Shown here: piece after piece, positions 1-8,010 of the stretch
How positions within the stretch are numbered: the stretch's first letter is position 1
Layout: each line of letters begins with the position of its first letter
Source of the DNA: Pseudomonadota bacterium
Lineage (GTDB): Bacteria; Pseudomonadota; Gammaproteobacteria; Burkholderiales; Burkholderiaceae_C
DNA length: 35,242 nt
NCBI GenBank assembly: GCA_021792835.1
Contig: JAJYTY010000013.1
Span: forward strand, 1 to 35,242
Reading direction: 5' to 3'
Position numbers and translations under genes: made by a program
Notes under the pieces: generated by a model
What the model saw: only the letters and a program-made list of their open reading frames with translations
The model's database searches: none
What the model was told of the DNA's origin: nothing

Positions 1-733
1 CCGGCAGTCCGTGCGCCTCGTTGTAGGCGATGGCGTGCTGCAGTCCGCCTTCGCCCCAGTTGTAGGCGGCCAGCGCGAGCTGCCAGCTGCCGAACATCGC
101 GTGCAGCTTGCCCAGGTAATCGAGCGCGGCGCGGGTCGAGGCCATGACGTCGCGACGCCCGTCCTGGAACATGGTCTGGCGCAGCTTGTAGTGCTGGCCG
201 GTGCTGGGCATGAACTGCCACATGCCCGAGGCCTTCGCGCTGGACAGCGCGTCCGGGTTGAAGGCGCTTTCGATGAAGGGCAGCAGCGCCAGTTCGGTGG
301 GCATGCCGCGGCGCTGCACCTCCTGCACGATGTAGTAGAGGTACTTGCGCGAGCGTTCGGTCATGCGCGCGACGTAGTCCGGGCGCGTCGTGTACCAGTG
401 CACGGCTTCGGCGACATAGGGCTTCATCTGCGGCCCGTTCATGTCGGGGATCCCGAAGCCGGCGCGGATGCGCTGCCAGATGTCGTCGTAATGCACCGGC
501 ACCGCCGCCGCGGGCGCCGATGCAGTGACCGGGGGCAGGGGGGTGCTGGCGGCCGCTTCCGGTGCCGACGGCGCCGCCGCCGAGGCCGGGGCCGACGCGG
601 CGGCCGGCGCGGACGCCGCGGGGGTCGATGCCGCCGACGGCGGGGTCTGCGAGGGTGGGGTGGCGGCGCATCCGGCGGCCGTCAGCACGACGGCGGCCAG
701 CGCCCACAGTCTCACTCCTCGCAAACGATGCAT
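1..733 (-). CDS. mltD: Membrane-bound lytic murein transglycosylase D, C-terminal part cut off by window edge
   Basis: Lytic transglycosylase that cleaves the MurNAc-GlcNAc bond of peptidoglycan in the periplasm, probably anchored to the outer membrane. Reading the minus strand from 733 gives a lipoprotein signal (LTAAGC, Cys about residue 22), an Ala/Pro/Ser linker of about 55 residues, then the SLT domain with the motif ELALLPFIESAFNPDALSS, whose ES pair holds the catalytic Glu, followed by SGMWQFMPSTG and LALAAYNWGEGG, all typical of MltD. The start at 733 has AAGGA upstream; a GTG at 715 is possible. The C-terminal half, where LysM repeats usually sit, lies outside the window. It precedes nothing on its strand except gloB upstream, 50 bp away, so the two may be cotranscribed. 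Family call is secure. Confidence 0.93.
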   Translation of the reverse strand, partial: MHRLRGVRLWALAAVVLTAAGCAATPPSQTPPSAASTPAASAPAAASAPASAAAPSAPEAAASTPLPPVTASAPAAAVPVHYDDIWQRIRAGFGIPDMNGPQMKPYVAEAVHWYTTRPDYVARMTERSRKYLYYIVQEVQRRGMPTELALLPFIESAFNPDALSSAKASGMWQFMPSTGQHYKLRQTMFQDGRRDVMASTRAALDYLGKLHAMFGSWQLALAAYNWGEGGLQHAIAYNEAHGLP

Positions 734-782
734 CGGTCTGTTCCTTGCTCCGCGGCAGCGCTGCGCTTGCGCCGATGCCGCT

Positions 783-1565
783 TCAGAAATCGTTCTTCCA
801 CTGGCGCAGCATCGTGAAGGCCTCGACCCGGTCGGCCGGGGCGCGCCCGAAATGCTGCGCCAGCTGCTCCCGGATCAGCGGCTGATCCGAGCGCAGGAAA
901 GGATTCACCCGGAGTTCGCGTTGCACGCTGCTCGGAAGGGTGGGCAATTGCTGCGCGCGCCGTTGCAGGCACCAGCGCTCGTACTCCTCGGTATCGGCGT
1001 TGGCGGGCTCGACGTAGCGCGCGAATTGTAGATTGCTCACGGTGTACTCATGCGCGCAGAGCACCCGGGTGTCTCCGGGCAGCGCGCCGAGGCGGTCGAG
1101 GGAATGCAGCATCTGCTGCGCGGTTCCCTCGAACAGCCGGCCGCAGCCGGCCGAGAACAGCGTGTCCCCGCACAGCAGCAAGCCGGCGTCCGGGGCGTGA
1201 TAGGCCACGTGGCCCAGCGTGTGTCCGGGCACCTCCAGCACCTCGAGCTCCAGGCGCGGCGCCTCGACGTGGACGTGGTCGCCGTCGGCCACGCCGTCGG
1301 TCACGCCGGCGATGTCCTCGGCGGCCGGCCCCCATACCGGCACGCGCCATCGCTGCAGCAAGGCGGCGATGCCGCCGGTGTGATCGGAATGGTGGTGGGT
1401 GACTAGAATGCCCGCGAGTTGCAGCCCTTGCGCCTGCGCGCCGCCCGGGGCCAGGGCCGCCATCACCGGGGCTGCGTCCCCGGGATCCACGACCACCGCG
1501 CTGCGCGTGTCGTGGATCATCCAGATGTAGTTGTCCCGAAAGGCTTGCAGCGCGACGATATGCAT
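783..1565 (-). CDS. gloB: Hydroxyacylglutathione hydrolase (glyoxalase II)
   Basis: Hydrolyses S-D-lactoylglutathione to D-lactate and glutathione, the second step of methylglyoxal detoxification, in the cytoplasm. The 260-residue protein begins [15 protein letters not shown], the usual GloB N-terminus, and shows the metallo-beta-lactamase motif THHHSDHTGG, then PGHTLGHVAYH, CGDTLFSAGCGRLFEGT and AHEYT, which supply the two-metal site. Length fits the family (about 255-260). The start was set by the conserved N-terminus; the frame stays open far upstream but that extension is antisense to the methyltransferase. Its start codon shares the palindrome ATGCAT with the divergent methyltransferase if that gene begins at 1560. 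Confidence 0.95.
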   Translation of the reverse strand: MHIVALQAFRDNYIWMIHDTRSAVVVDPGDAAPVMAALAPGGAQAQGLQLAGILVTHHHSDHTGGIAALLQRWRVPVWGPAAEDIAGVTDGVADGDHVHVEAPRLELEVLEVPGHTLGHVAYHAPDAGLLLCGDTLFSAGCGRLFEGTAQQMLHSLDRLGALPGDTRVLCAHEYTVSNLQFARYVEPANADTEEYERWCLQRRAQQLPTLPSSVQRELRVNPFLRSDQPLIREQLAQHFGRAPADRVEAFTMLRQWKNDF

Positions 1566-2363
1566 GAGTCCCCCGAAGTCCGCCCGAGTATAAATCTCGA
1601 CCGTTGGATGCAAAGCCCGGGCGGGCGCTACGCGCTGGACTGGCAGCAGCAGCAGCTGGACCATATCGTCGCCGACATCTTCGGGTTCCACGCGCTGCAG
1701 TTGGGCTTGCGCGAACTGGCCGCGCTGCGCCACAACCGCATGCCGCACCGCTGGTTCGCGCGCGACGTGGTCGACGACCCCGAGCAACCGCCGGGGGCCG
1801 CCGGCCCCGTGGCGCTGGTGTGCGATTTCACCGACCTGCCGATCGCCAGCCAGAGCCTGGACCTGCTGGTGCTGCCGCACACGCTGGAGGTGGCCTCCGA
1901 TCCCTACGCCTGCCTGCGCGAGGCCGATCGCGTGCTGGTGGCCGGCGGGCAGGTGGTGGTCACCGGGTTCAACGCGCTGAGCCTGTGGGGTGCGCGCCAG
2001 GCGCTGGCGCGCATAGGCGGCGAGCGCTACCTGCCGCAAAGCGGCGAACTGATCTCGCCGCGCCGCGTCCGCGACTGGCTGCGGCTGCTGAGTTTCGAAG
2101 TCACCGCCGGCGCCTACGGCTGCTGGCGCCCACCGTTGTACGGACAGGCCTGGCTGGAGCGCTGGCGCTTCATGGACCCGGCCGGCGAGCGCTGGTGGCC
2201 GATGCTGGGCGCCATGTACGTGCTGGTGGCGACCAAGCGCGTGCGCGCGATGCGCCTGGTCGGCAAGGCCTGGCAGCCCAGCGCCGCGAAGGCCGGGGTG
2301 GGGCGCCCGGTGGCCCATCGTCGTACGGCGCATTCGCGCCGCGAACCTGGAGGATCCGCATGA
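1560..2363 (+). CDS. Class I SAM-dependent methyltransferase-like protein, YafS-type
   Basis: Putative SAM-dependent methyltransferase of unknown substrate, the usual partner of gloB, rnhA and dnaQ in proteobacteria. Visible landmarks are [10 protein letters not shown] near the N-terminus, [20 protein letters not shown], the acidic/post-I region, and [20 protein letters not shown]. The glycine-rich motif I is weak, as is common in this family. The start is uncertain: 1560 retains the Trp that precedes the [10 protein letters not shown] segment in relatives as I recall them, but would overlap the gloB start; ATG 1608 leaves a short divergent promoter region and is a reasonable alternative. Its stop overlaps the rnhA start by ATGA, implying translational coupling. 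Confidence 0.82.
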   Translation: MHESPEVRPSINLDRWMQSPGGRYALDWQQQQLDHIVADIFGFHALQLGLRELAALRHNRMPHRWFARDVVDDPEQPPGAAGPVALVCDFTDLPIASQSLDLLVLPHTLEVASDPYACLREADRVLVAGGQVVVTGFNALSLWGARQALARIGGERYLPQSGELISPRRVRDWLRLLSFEVTAGAYGCWRPPLYGQAWLERWRFMDPAGERWWPMLGAMYVLVATKRVRAMRLVGKAWQPSAAKAGVGRPVAHRRTAHSRREPGGSA

Positions 2364-2821
2364 CCCAAGTCGACGCCTACACCGATGGCGCGTGTCGAGG
2401 CAACCCCGGCCCGGGAGGCTGGGGCGTGGTGCTGCGCGCGGCTGGCGCCGAGAAGGAGATGTTCGGCGGCGAGCCGGCGACCACCAACAATCGCATGGAG
2501 ATGTGGGCCGCGATCAGCGCCCTCGAGGCGCTGCGCCAGCCCTGTCAGGTGCGCCTGTTCACCGATTCCCAGTACGTGCTCAAGGGCATGACCGAGTGGC
2601 TGCCGGGCTGGAAGGCGCGCGACTGGAAGACGGCCGACCGCAAGCCGGTGAAGAACGTCGACCTCTGGCAGCGCCTGGAGCAGGCCGCCGCGCGGCACCG
2701 CGTGCAGTGGGTGTGGGTGCGCGGCCACAACGGCGACCCGGGCAACGAACTCGCCGACTCGCTGGCCAACCGCGGGGTCGACAGCGTGCTCGGCCTGGCC
2801 GGGACGGGAGCCGCGCGATGA
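2360..2821 (+). CDS. rnhA: Ribonuclease HI
   Basis: Degrades the RNA strand of RNA-DNA hybrids (R-loops, Okazaki primers) in the cytoplasm. The 153-residue protein has [18 protein letters not shown] at the N-terminus, [10 protein letters not shown] and [11 protein letters not shown], giving the catalytic set Asp9, Glu47, Asp69, and the C-terminal [14 protein letters not shown] carrying the His loop and fourth acidic residue. Length matches E. coli RNase HI. It overlaps both neighbours by four bases (ATGA at each junction), so methyltransferase, rnhA and dnaQ form one translationally coupled operon. Confidence 0.97.
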   Translation: MTQVDAYTDGACRGNPGPGGWGVVLRAAGAEKEMFGGEPATTNNRMEMWAAISALEALRQPCQVRLFTDSQYVLKGMTEWLPGWKARDWKTADRKPVKNVDLWQRLEQAAARHRVQWVWVRGHNGDPGNELADSLANRGVDSVLGLAGTGAAR

Positions 2822-3525
2822 CCCGCCAGATCATCCTGGATACCGAGACCACAGGGCTGAACGCGGCAGGCGGCGACCGCATCATCGAGGTCGCCGCGGT
2901 GGAACTGCTCAAGCGCCGCCCGAGCGGGCGGCATTTCCAGCGCTACGTGAACCCGCTGCGGTCCAGCCACCCCGACGCGCTGCGGGTGCACGGCCTGACC
3001 GACGAGTTCCTGTCGGGCATGCCGCTGTTCGAGCACATCGTCGACGAACTGCTGGACTTCGTCCGCGACGCCGAGGTGATCATCCACAACGCCGCCTTCG
3101 ACGTGGCCTTTCTCGACGCCGAACTCGAGCGCCTCGGGCGCGCGCCCTTCGAGTCGCACTGTGCGCTGATCACCGATTCGCTGACCATCGCGCGCGAGCA
3201 GTTCCCGGGCAAGTTCAACAGCCTGGACGCGCTGTGCAAGCGCTTCGGAGTCGACAACACGCGGCGCACGCTGCACGGCGCGCTGCTGGACGCCGAACTC
3301 CTGGCCGAGGTCTACGTCTGGCTCACGCGCGGCCAGGACAGCCTGGCCATGGAGCTCGACGAGACCTCGCACGAGGGAGGAGAGCCGCTGCAGGACCTGT
3401 CGGGCCTGCGCCTGCGCGTGCTGCGCGCCAGCGACGAGGAACTGCGCGAGCACGAGTCCATCCTGCAGGCGCTGGACAAGGGCGGCAACGCGGTGTGGAA
3501 GCCCGCGAACGCGAACGGATCTTGA
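2818..3525 (+). CDS. dnaQ: DNA polymerase III epsilon subunit (3'-5' proofreading exonuclease)
   Basis: Proofreading exonuclease of the replicative polymerase. The 235-residue protein starts [14 protein letters not shown], the ExoI motif with Asp8 and Glu10, followed by [14 protein letters not shown] (ExoII) and [16 protein letters not shown] (ExoIII epsilon type, with the catalytic His and Asp). A C-terminal segment rich in Leu and Glu, from about 175, corresponds to the alpha-subunit contact region. Length is close to that of E. coli DnaQ (243). It is the last gene of the coupled operon, and its stop codon lies inside the -35 element proposed for the tRNA gene. Confidence 0.96.
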   Translation: MTRQIILDTETTGLNAAGGDRIIEVAAVELLKRRPSGRHFQRYVNPLRSSHPDALRVHGLTDEFLSGMPLFEHIVDELLDFVRDAEVIIHNAAFDVAFLDAELERLGRAPFESHCALITDSLTIAREQFPGKFNSLDALCKRFGVDNTRRTLHGALLDAELLAEVYVWLTRGQDSLAMELDETSHEGGEPLQDLSGLRLRVLRASDEELREHESILQALDKGGNAVWKPANANGS

Positions 3526-3552
3526 TGGAAACCGGTGTGTCTATGGCATAAT
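3522..3552 (+). promoter_or_regulatory. Candidate promoter of tRNA-Val
   Basis: TTGATG and CATAAT hexamers separated by 19 bp end 15 bp before the mature tRNA. The -10 is good and the spacer is longer than optimal, so the -35 may be misplaced. The -35 overlaps the dnaQ stop codon. Confidence 0.4.
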
Positions 3553-3567
3553 GCTGGTTTTCGCCCC

Positions 3568-3642
3568 GGGTGGTTAGCTCAGCGGTAGAGCACTGCCTTC
3601 ACACGGCAGGGGCCACAGGTTCGATCCCTGTACCACCCACCA
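3568..3642 (+). tRNA. tRNA-Val (anticodon CAC)
   Basis: Full cloverleaf: acceptor GGGTGGT/ACCACCC, D arm GCTC-GAGC, anticodon stem CTGCC/GGCAG with loop TTCACAC (anticodon CAC, reads GUG), T arm ACAGG/CCTGT with TTCGATC loop, discriminator A and an encoded CCA. The 3' end is the insertion site of the downstream element, whose left end preserves an intact tRNA. Confidence 0.97.
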
Positions 3643-3643
3643 A
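3628..3643 (+). other. attL core (3' end of tRNA-Val)
   Basis: CTGTACCACCCACCAA spans the T-stem end, acceptor stem and CCA. A 15-base version lacking one C recurs at 20137-20151. The integrase gene follows within 190 bp, the usual geometry for tRNA-integrating elements. Confidence 0.7.
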
Positions 3644-3649
3644 GACATG

Positions 3650-3743
3650 GTGCACGGAAGTGCACAGCAGTGCAAAAGGCCCTGGAGAATCAAAGCTCTA
3701 GGGCCTTTTTTTTGTGCGCCGTAGTGCACGGCAGTGCATCGGC
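3650..3743 (+). repeat. Two triplets of GTGCA-type decamer repeats flanking a terminator
   Basis: GTGC begins at 3650, 3660 and 3670, and again at 3714, 3724 and 3734, each step exactly 10 bp. The two triplets share AGTGCAC(A/G)GCAGTGCA (3659-3674 and 3723-3738, one mismatch). Helical phasing next to attL and in front of the integrase gene suggests cooperative protein binding, by integrase or an excisionase/regulator. Confidence 0.65.
3674..3713 (+). terminator. Rho-independent terminator downstream of tRNA-Val, carried on the element
   Basis: Ten-bp stem AAAAGGCCCT/AGGGCCTTTT with an inner GAG-CTC pairing and a run of eight T. The loop GGAGAATCAAAGCTC resembles that of the terminator at 20184, which is probably the original tRNA terminator displaced by insertion. 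It lets the tRNA terminate before the integrase gene. Confidence 0.85.
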
Positions 3744-3759
3744 AGCCGCATTTTGCTGC

Positions 3760-3799
3760 GGGTACAAAGCGGGGTACATTGGAAATCGATGCGGGTACA
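3760..3799 (+). repeat. Left arm-site candidates (three GGGTACA)
   Basis: GGGTACA at 3760, 3772 and 3793. The first pair (12 bp apart) forms GGGTACAAAGCGGGGTACA, matching 15 of 19 bases of the right-end pair at 20057-20075 in the same orientation. The likely function is binding of the integrase N-terminal arm domain, and possibly integrase autoregulation since the sites end 30 bp before the start codon. Confidence 0.6.
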
Positions 3800-3829
3800 T
3801 CGCCCGCGCCGCCGTTCCCGAGGTGCCAC

Positions 3830-5065
3830 ATGCCGCTGACCGATACCACGATCCGGAACACGAAGCCCGGCGAGAAGGCCGTCAAGCTGACCGACGAGAA
3901 GGGCCTGTACCTGCTGGTGCATCCCAACGGCTCGAGGTACTGGCGCTGGCGCTACCGCTTCGCCGGCAAGGAAAAGCTGCTGGCGCTTGGCGTGTACCCG
4001 GACGTGGCGCTCAAGCGCGCTCGCGAGAAGCGCGACGAGGCACGCGCGCTGCTTGCCGGCGGAACCGATCCAGGCGCGGCGCGGCAGACTGAGAAGCTGC
4101 GTCAGCACCAGCTCGCCGCCGAATCCTTCGAGGCAGTGGCGCGCGAGTGGTTCGAGCGCCACCTGGCCAGCAAGGCCGAAAGCCATCGCGACAAGGTCAC
4201 GCGGCGCCTCGAGCGCGACGTTTTCCCGTTCCTCGGCCGGCGACCGATTGTCGAGATCAAGGCGCCCGACGTCCTGGCCGTCGCCCGCCGGGTCGAGAAC
4301 CGCGGGGCGCTGGACACTGCGCACCGCGTCGTGCAGAACGTCGGCGAGGTCTTCCGGTACGCGGTCGCTACTGGCCGCGCCGAGGTCGACCCGACGCCGT
4401 CGCTGCGCGGCGCGCTGCCGCCGGTCAAACACACGCACTACGCGGCGCCTACCGACGACCCGGCCGCAGTCGGGGCCATCTTGCGCATGTTCGACGCGCT
4501 GACCGGCTATCCCCAGGTGATCGCCGCCGTGCGGCTGCTGCCGCTGGTCGTGTGCCGCCCCGGCGAGCTGCGCGTCATGCGCTGGGAGGACGTCGACCTG
4601 GATGGCGCCGAGTGGCGCTACCGCGTGACGAAGACAGGCATCGACCACATCATCCCGCTGTCGCGCCAGGCGCTCGAGATCCTGCGCGAGCTGCAGCCGC
4701 TCACCGGCCACCTGCGTGGCGGTTGGGTGTTTCCCGGCGGGCGCTCGCCGCTCAAGCCGATCTCCGAGGCCGCGATCAACGCGAGCATGCGACGCCTCGG
4801 CGTCGACACGCAGGACGAGCTCACCGGCCATGGGTGGCGCGCGCTGCTGCGCACGTTCGGCCACGAGCGGCTGGGCATGAAGCCCGAAGTGATCGAAACG
4901 CACATCGCGCACAAAGCGCCTGACGCTTCGGGCTTGGGCAACGCCTACGCGCGCATGCGCTTCCTCGACGAGCGCCGCGCGATGATGCAGCGGTGGAGCG
5001 ACTACTTGGATCAGCTCAAGGCCGGCGCGCAGGTGATCCCGATCGGCGCACCGGCGGCAGCTTGA
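3830..5065 (+). CDS. int: Tyrosine recombinase, P4-type integrase
   Basis: Site-specific recombinase that would integrate and excise the element at the tRNA-Val 3' end. The 411-residue protein has the N-terminal DUF4102/arm-binding domain (MPLTDTTIRNTKPGEKAVKL through about residue 90, including LLALGVYPDVALKRAREKRD), a SAM-like core-binding domain (about 100-200) and a catalytic domain with Arg243 (CRPGELRVMRW), His334 and Arg337 (HGWRALLRT) and the Tyr373 nucleophile (NAYARMRF). The usual C-terminal His/Trp before the Tyr appears as HIAHKAPD. ATG 3830 was chosen because it begins the conserved domain; an upstream in-frame ATG at 3734 lies within the repeat region. No key residue is missing, so it may be active. 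Confidence 0.95.
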   Translation: MPLTDTTIRNTKPGEKAVKLTDEKGLYLLVHPNGSRYWRWRYRFAGKEKLLALGVYPDVALKRAREKRDEARALLAGGTDPGAARQTEKLRQHQLAAESFEAVAREWFERHLASKAESHRDKVTRRLERDVFPFLGRRPIVEIKAPDVLAVARRVENRGALDTAHRVVQNVGEVFRYAVATGRAEVDPTPSLRGALPPVKHTHYAAPTDDPAAVGAILRMFDALTGYPQVIAAVRLLPLVVCRPGELRVMRWEDVDLDGAEWRYRVTKTGIDHIIPLSRQALEILRELQPLTGHLRGGWVFPGGRSPLKPISEAAINASMRRLGVDTQDELTGHGWRALLRTFGHERLGMKPEVIETHIAHKAPDASGLGNAYARMRFLDERRAMMQRWSDYLDQLKAGAQVIPIGAPAAA

Positions 5066-5370
5066 GCAAACGTTGTACGCCAGTGGTTTGCAATAGCCTA
5101 CGGTGCACGCTATGCTGCTCGAACGACATCGATAGATTCGCGCCGGGCGCCAGCCGGCGCGCCAGCGCAGCTGGTCCCGGCCCGGGGATAGGGCAATCGC
5201 GGTCCACCAGGCGTGCCAGGGCAAGTCCCTGAGAACAAAACGCGGCGCGAGGACCAAGGGCTTGAAGGGTGCCCCCCGATCTTCAGCCCCCAATGATCCG
5301 ACGTAGGCAGAGAGGGCGAGCCAATCACCGGCCGCCGTAGCCGTCATGCGCGTAGCAGGCGCACGTCGAA
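5066..5370 (+). promoter_or_regulatory. Non-coding region with sigma70 promoter and leader hairpin for the AlpA-replication operon
   Basis: A near-consensus promoter TTGCAA (5088-5093), 17-bp spacer, TATGCT (5111-5116) faces the AlpA-like gene. A GTGCAC, as in the repeats near attL, sits in its spacer. Just downstream is a perfect hairpin CGCGCCGG-7 nt-CCGGCGCG (5139-5161). The leader to the first start codon is about 250 nt; I see no coding sequence or known riboswitch in it. Confidence 0.6.
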
Positions 5371-5763
5371 ATGTACGCGGCCGATGGAGAACCCATCGTG
5401 TCTACCGCAGCAAAAGTGTTTCACGCCCCCGCGGAGCGAAAGCGCGCTCGCCCGCAGGCCCATCCCGCCATCACTGCCGGCATGACGCCGGACGCGCGCG
5501 TCAAGCTGCCGCAGATCATCGGCGACGCGACTACCGTGCCGCCGACCCCCGGGCTCTTCCCGATCAGCAAGTCGCAGTTCTACAACCTCGTTCGGCGAGG
5601 CGAGATGCCCGCGCCATCGAAGCCGTTCCCCGGTTGCAGAGAGAGCTACTGGCGTTTGGGTGACGTGCTCGAGGCAATCCAGCGGCTTGAACGCGCGGCC
5701 GACGGCGCGCCCTATGAGACGCCACTGGTACGCAAGCGCCGCGCTGCTGCCGGGGGCGCGTAA
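5371..5763 (+). CDS. AlpA-like DNA-binding regulator
   Basis: Small helix-turn-helix protein of the AlpA/MerR-like class; in P4-type elements these control integrase/excision and early genes. The recognisable core starts around residue 38 (MTPDARVKLPQIIGD) and includes FPISKSQFYNLVRRGEMPAPSKPF and ESYWRLGDVLEAIQRLE, the helix-turn-helix followed by the W-x-x-x-D/E wing typical of AlpA. The N-terminal 37 residues are unusual for the family, and ATG 5482 is a credible alternative start. The stop overlaps the next start (TAATG), coupling it to the primase-helicase. Functional assignment to element regulation is by family and position. Confidence 0.75.
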   Translation: MYAADGEPIVSTAAKVFHAPAERKRARPQAHPAITAGMTPDARVKLPQIIGDATTVPPTPGLFPISKSQFYNLVRRGEMPAPSKPFPGCRESYWRLGDVLEAIQRLERAADGAPYETPLVRKRRAAAGGA

Positions 5764-7820
5764 TGGCCGCCAGAACCGAGGACGGGCAATCGGCCGCCCC
5801 CGCCGAGACGGCGGCGAGGCCGCCCAGACAGCTGCTCGAGCTGCCGCGCTGGCTGCTGTGGCGCCTCAAGCCCGACGAGGCCAAGCCTGGGCGCATGCGC
5901 AAGGTGCCGTACTACACCGACGGCGGCGTGCGCTGGGGCGGCCACGGCTCCAAGCGCGACCGCGCGAAGCTCGTCACCTTCGACATCGCACTCGGCGCCT
6001 GCGCGCGGCTGAAAGCCGACGGCGTCGGGTTCGCCACGCTCGACGGCGTGGTCACCGCATTGGACTTCGACCATTGCGTCGATGACGCTGGCCAAGTGCT
6101 GCCCGAGGTCCTGGACGCGGTGGCGGGGACCTACGCGGAGATCAGCCCCAGCGGCACGGGCGTGCGCGCCTTCGTGCTTGGGGACCTCGGCGACCGCAAG
6201 CGCCACGCCGGCGACGGCGCGGGCTTCGGCGTCGAGCTGTTCGCGCACAAGAACTTCGTTACCTTCACCGGCCAGGTGCTCGACGACTGCGTGCTCACCG
6301 GCAGCGACGGCCTGGTCGCGCAGCCCACACCCGCGCTGCTGCAGCTGGTGGATCAGCGCTTCGGTGCTCCGCGTAAAGGTGGCAGCAATGCCGACCCGTC
6401 GCTGAGCATCGACCAGGTGCGCCAGGCGCTGGACGCGATCACGCCGCCGGCAGGTTACGACGAGTGGCTGCGCCTGATGATGGCCGTGCACTTCGAGACC
6501 GGCGGCAGCGACGAGGGGCTGGAGCTGGTCGACCAGTGGAGTTCCACAGGGGTGGGCTATGCCGGGCGCGAGCTGATCGAATCGAAGTGGGAGGGGTTCG
6601 GCCGCACCAACGCCGCCACCGTCACCGGTGGCACGCTGCTGAAAGCCGCGCGCGAGGCTGGCGCGACGGTCGGGATGGTCGCCACCGACGACGACTTCGA
6701 AATCATCCCCAAGCCGGTGCGCCGCGACCCGGTACCGCTTGACCTGGCGCGTCTGCCGGCCGAGCCGCCCGAGCCCCGGTTCATCATCCCCGGCTGGCTG
6801 CCGGACAACGTGGTGACGCTGTTCTCGGCGCACGGCGGCACGGGCAAGAGCTACATGGCCTTGTACATCGCGATCTGCCTGGCGGTTGGCAGGCATCCGT
6901 TCCGGCCCGACGTCGAGCTCGATCGGGTGCGCGTGCTGGTCTACAGCGCGGAGGACGACGCGCTGGTGATGCAGGGTCGGCTGGTGCGGTATCTGCGCGC
7001 GCTGCAGATCAAGCCCGAGATCCTGGCCGGCTGGCTGGACGTGCTCGACGCCACCGGGTGCGAGAACGTCCTGTTCGCCGAGTCCGGCCACGGCGCGGGC
7101 CGCATCACCGAGCGCTTTCGCTGGCTGCAGAAACGTGTGCAGGACACCGGCGCGCGGCTCCTGATCTTCGACAACGCCAGCGACGCCATGGGCGCCAACG
7201 AGAACGACCGCGCCATGGTGCGGCAGTTCATGTCCAGCCTGAAGGCGCTGGCCCCCGCCGTCCTGCTCCTGTCGCACGTCGACGCCGGGAGCTCGATGGC
7301 CGATCCGCTCACCGCCAAGGGCTACAGCGGCAGCACCGCTTGGCACAACAGCGCCCGGTCGCGCTGGTTCATGGCCAGGCAGCCCGAGACGGACGATATC
7401 GTGCTGTCGCTGCCAAAGGTCAATTACGCGCGCGCAGGCTCGGCGGCAACGATCCGGTGGAGCGACGCTGACCGCGTGTTCCTGGTCGCTGATGCTCGAG
7501 ACGGACGCGCCCGAGCGGAGGACCACCGCCCGGTGCTTCTGCGGCTGCTGGAGATCGCCATCAGCTCAGGGAAGCACGTCAGCGCCTCGCGCCAAGCGGT
7601 GACCAGCGTGTGGAATGTGCTCAAGGCCATGGACGGGTTCCCGTACGGGCTGACGTCCCAAATGGTGGGCGCGGAGGCCGCCCGCTGGCAGATCGATGGT
7701 CTGGTCGTGGAAGTCGCCTATACGCGTGAAAACCGCACGCACGGCACGCACCTGGCGCTGACCGAAAAGGGGCGGCAGATCGCCGCGGCGGGCAACGGTG
7801 AAGGCATCGGCGATGCGTGA
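5763..7820 (+). CDS. Primase-helicase fusion (primase N-domain, PriCT-2, RepA-like AAA ATPase)
   Basis: Likely replication initiator of the element. The N-terminal part (about 20-190) looks like a primase/polymerase of the kind found in phage and plasmid replication proteins, with an acidic LDFDHC motif (Asp101, Asp103), EISPSGTGVRAF and VELFAHKNFVTFTG. Residues about 214-300 (SIDQVRQALDAI to LLKAAREAG) match PriCT-2. Residues about 340-560 form a RecA/RepA-like ATPase with Walker A GGTGKS (Lys362), VLVYSAEDDA, Walker B LLIFDN and LLLSHVD. The C-terminal 120 residues look like a winged-helix tail. A 685-residue all-in-one primase-helicase is typical for satellites and small replicons. An iteron-like array follows immediately. 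Confidence 0.85.
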   Translation: MAARTEDGQSAAPAETAARPPRQLLELPRWLLWRLKPDEAKPGRMRKVPYYTDGGVRWGGHGSKRDRAKLVTFDIALGACARLKADGVGFATLDGVVTALDFDHCVDDAGQVLPEVLDAVAGTYAEISPSGTGVRAFVLGDLGDRKRHAGDGAGFGVELFAHKNFVTFTGQVLDDCVLTGSDGLVAQPTPALLQLVDQRFGAPRKGGSNADPSLSIDQVRQALDAITPPAGYDEWLRLMMAVHFETGGSDEGLELVDQWSSTGVGYAGRELIESKWEGFGRTNAATVTGGTLLKAAREAGATVGMVATDDDFEIIPKPVRRDPVPLDLARLPAEPPEPRFIIPGWLPDNVVTLFSAHGGTGKSYMALYIAICLAVGRHPFRPDVELDRVRVLVYSAEDDALVMQGRLVRYLRALQIKPEILAGWLDVLDATGCENVLFAESGHGAGRITERFRWLQKRVQDTGARLLIFDNASDAMGANENDRAMVRQFMSSLKALAPAVLLLSHVDAGSSMADPLTAKGYSGSTAWHNSARSRWFMARQPETDDIVLSLPKVNYARAGSAATIRWSDADRVFLVADARDGRARAEDHRPVLLRLLEIAISSGKHVSASRQAVTSVWNVLKAMDGFPYGLTSQMVGAEAARWQIDGLVVEVAYTRENRTHGTHLALTEKGRQIAAAGNGEGIGDA

Positions 7821-7831
7821 CGCGTGGGACC

Positions 7832-7960
7832 GTGTGCAGCCGACGATTGCATGCACACACACCCCCTATCCCCCTATGACACAGTGTGTGCAGGCAGCAC
7901 ACACACTGTGCAGGTGGTTGCACACGGTTTGCACATACCCAACCGTGTGCACCGTGTGCA
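7832..7960. repeat. Iteron-like array of GTGTGCA/TGCACAC motifs, candidate origin
   Basis: GTGTGCA at 7832, 7886, 7945 and 7954 and its inverse TGCACAC at 7852 and 7919, plus near-matches TGCACAT (7930), GCACACAC (7897) and CTGTGCAGG (7906). Several read CCGTGTGCAGG. The array lies directly after the primase-helicase gene in a 350-nt non-coding stretch, the usual place for an initiator-bound origin in PICI-like elements. Regulatory operators are the alternative. Confidence 0.6.
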
Positions 7961-7964
7961 GGCA

Positions 7965-8010
7965 AACGCGCAGATTTTGCGGGCATCGTGGCAACGCGCA
8001 GAAATTGCGG
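7965..8010 (+). repeat. 18-bp direct repeat with A/T core next to the iteron array
   Basis: AACGCGCAGATTTTGCGG (7965-7982) and AACGCGCAGAAATTGCGG (7993-8010) differ at two positions and start 28 bp apart. The short A/T cores in GC-rich DNA could form part of an unwinding element. From 8011 to the next gene at 8174 nothing else is recognised. Confidence 0.55.

Noticed and set aside
3650-3743. CRISPR-like array
   Set aside because: Repeat units are 10 bp with no spacers of suitable length and no cas genes; better read as binding sites.
3734-3829. Upstream start of the integrase (ATG 3734)
   Set aside because: The added 32 residues fall in the repeat/arm-site region and precede the conserved DUF4102 start; ATG 3830 fits the family.
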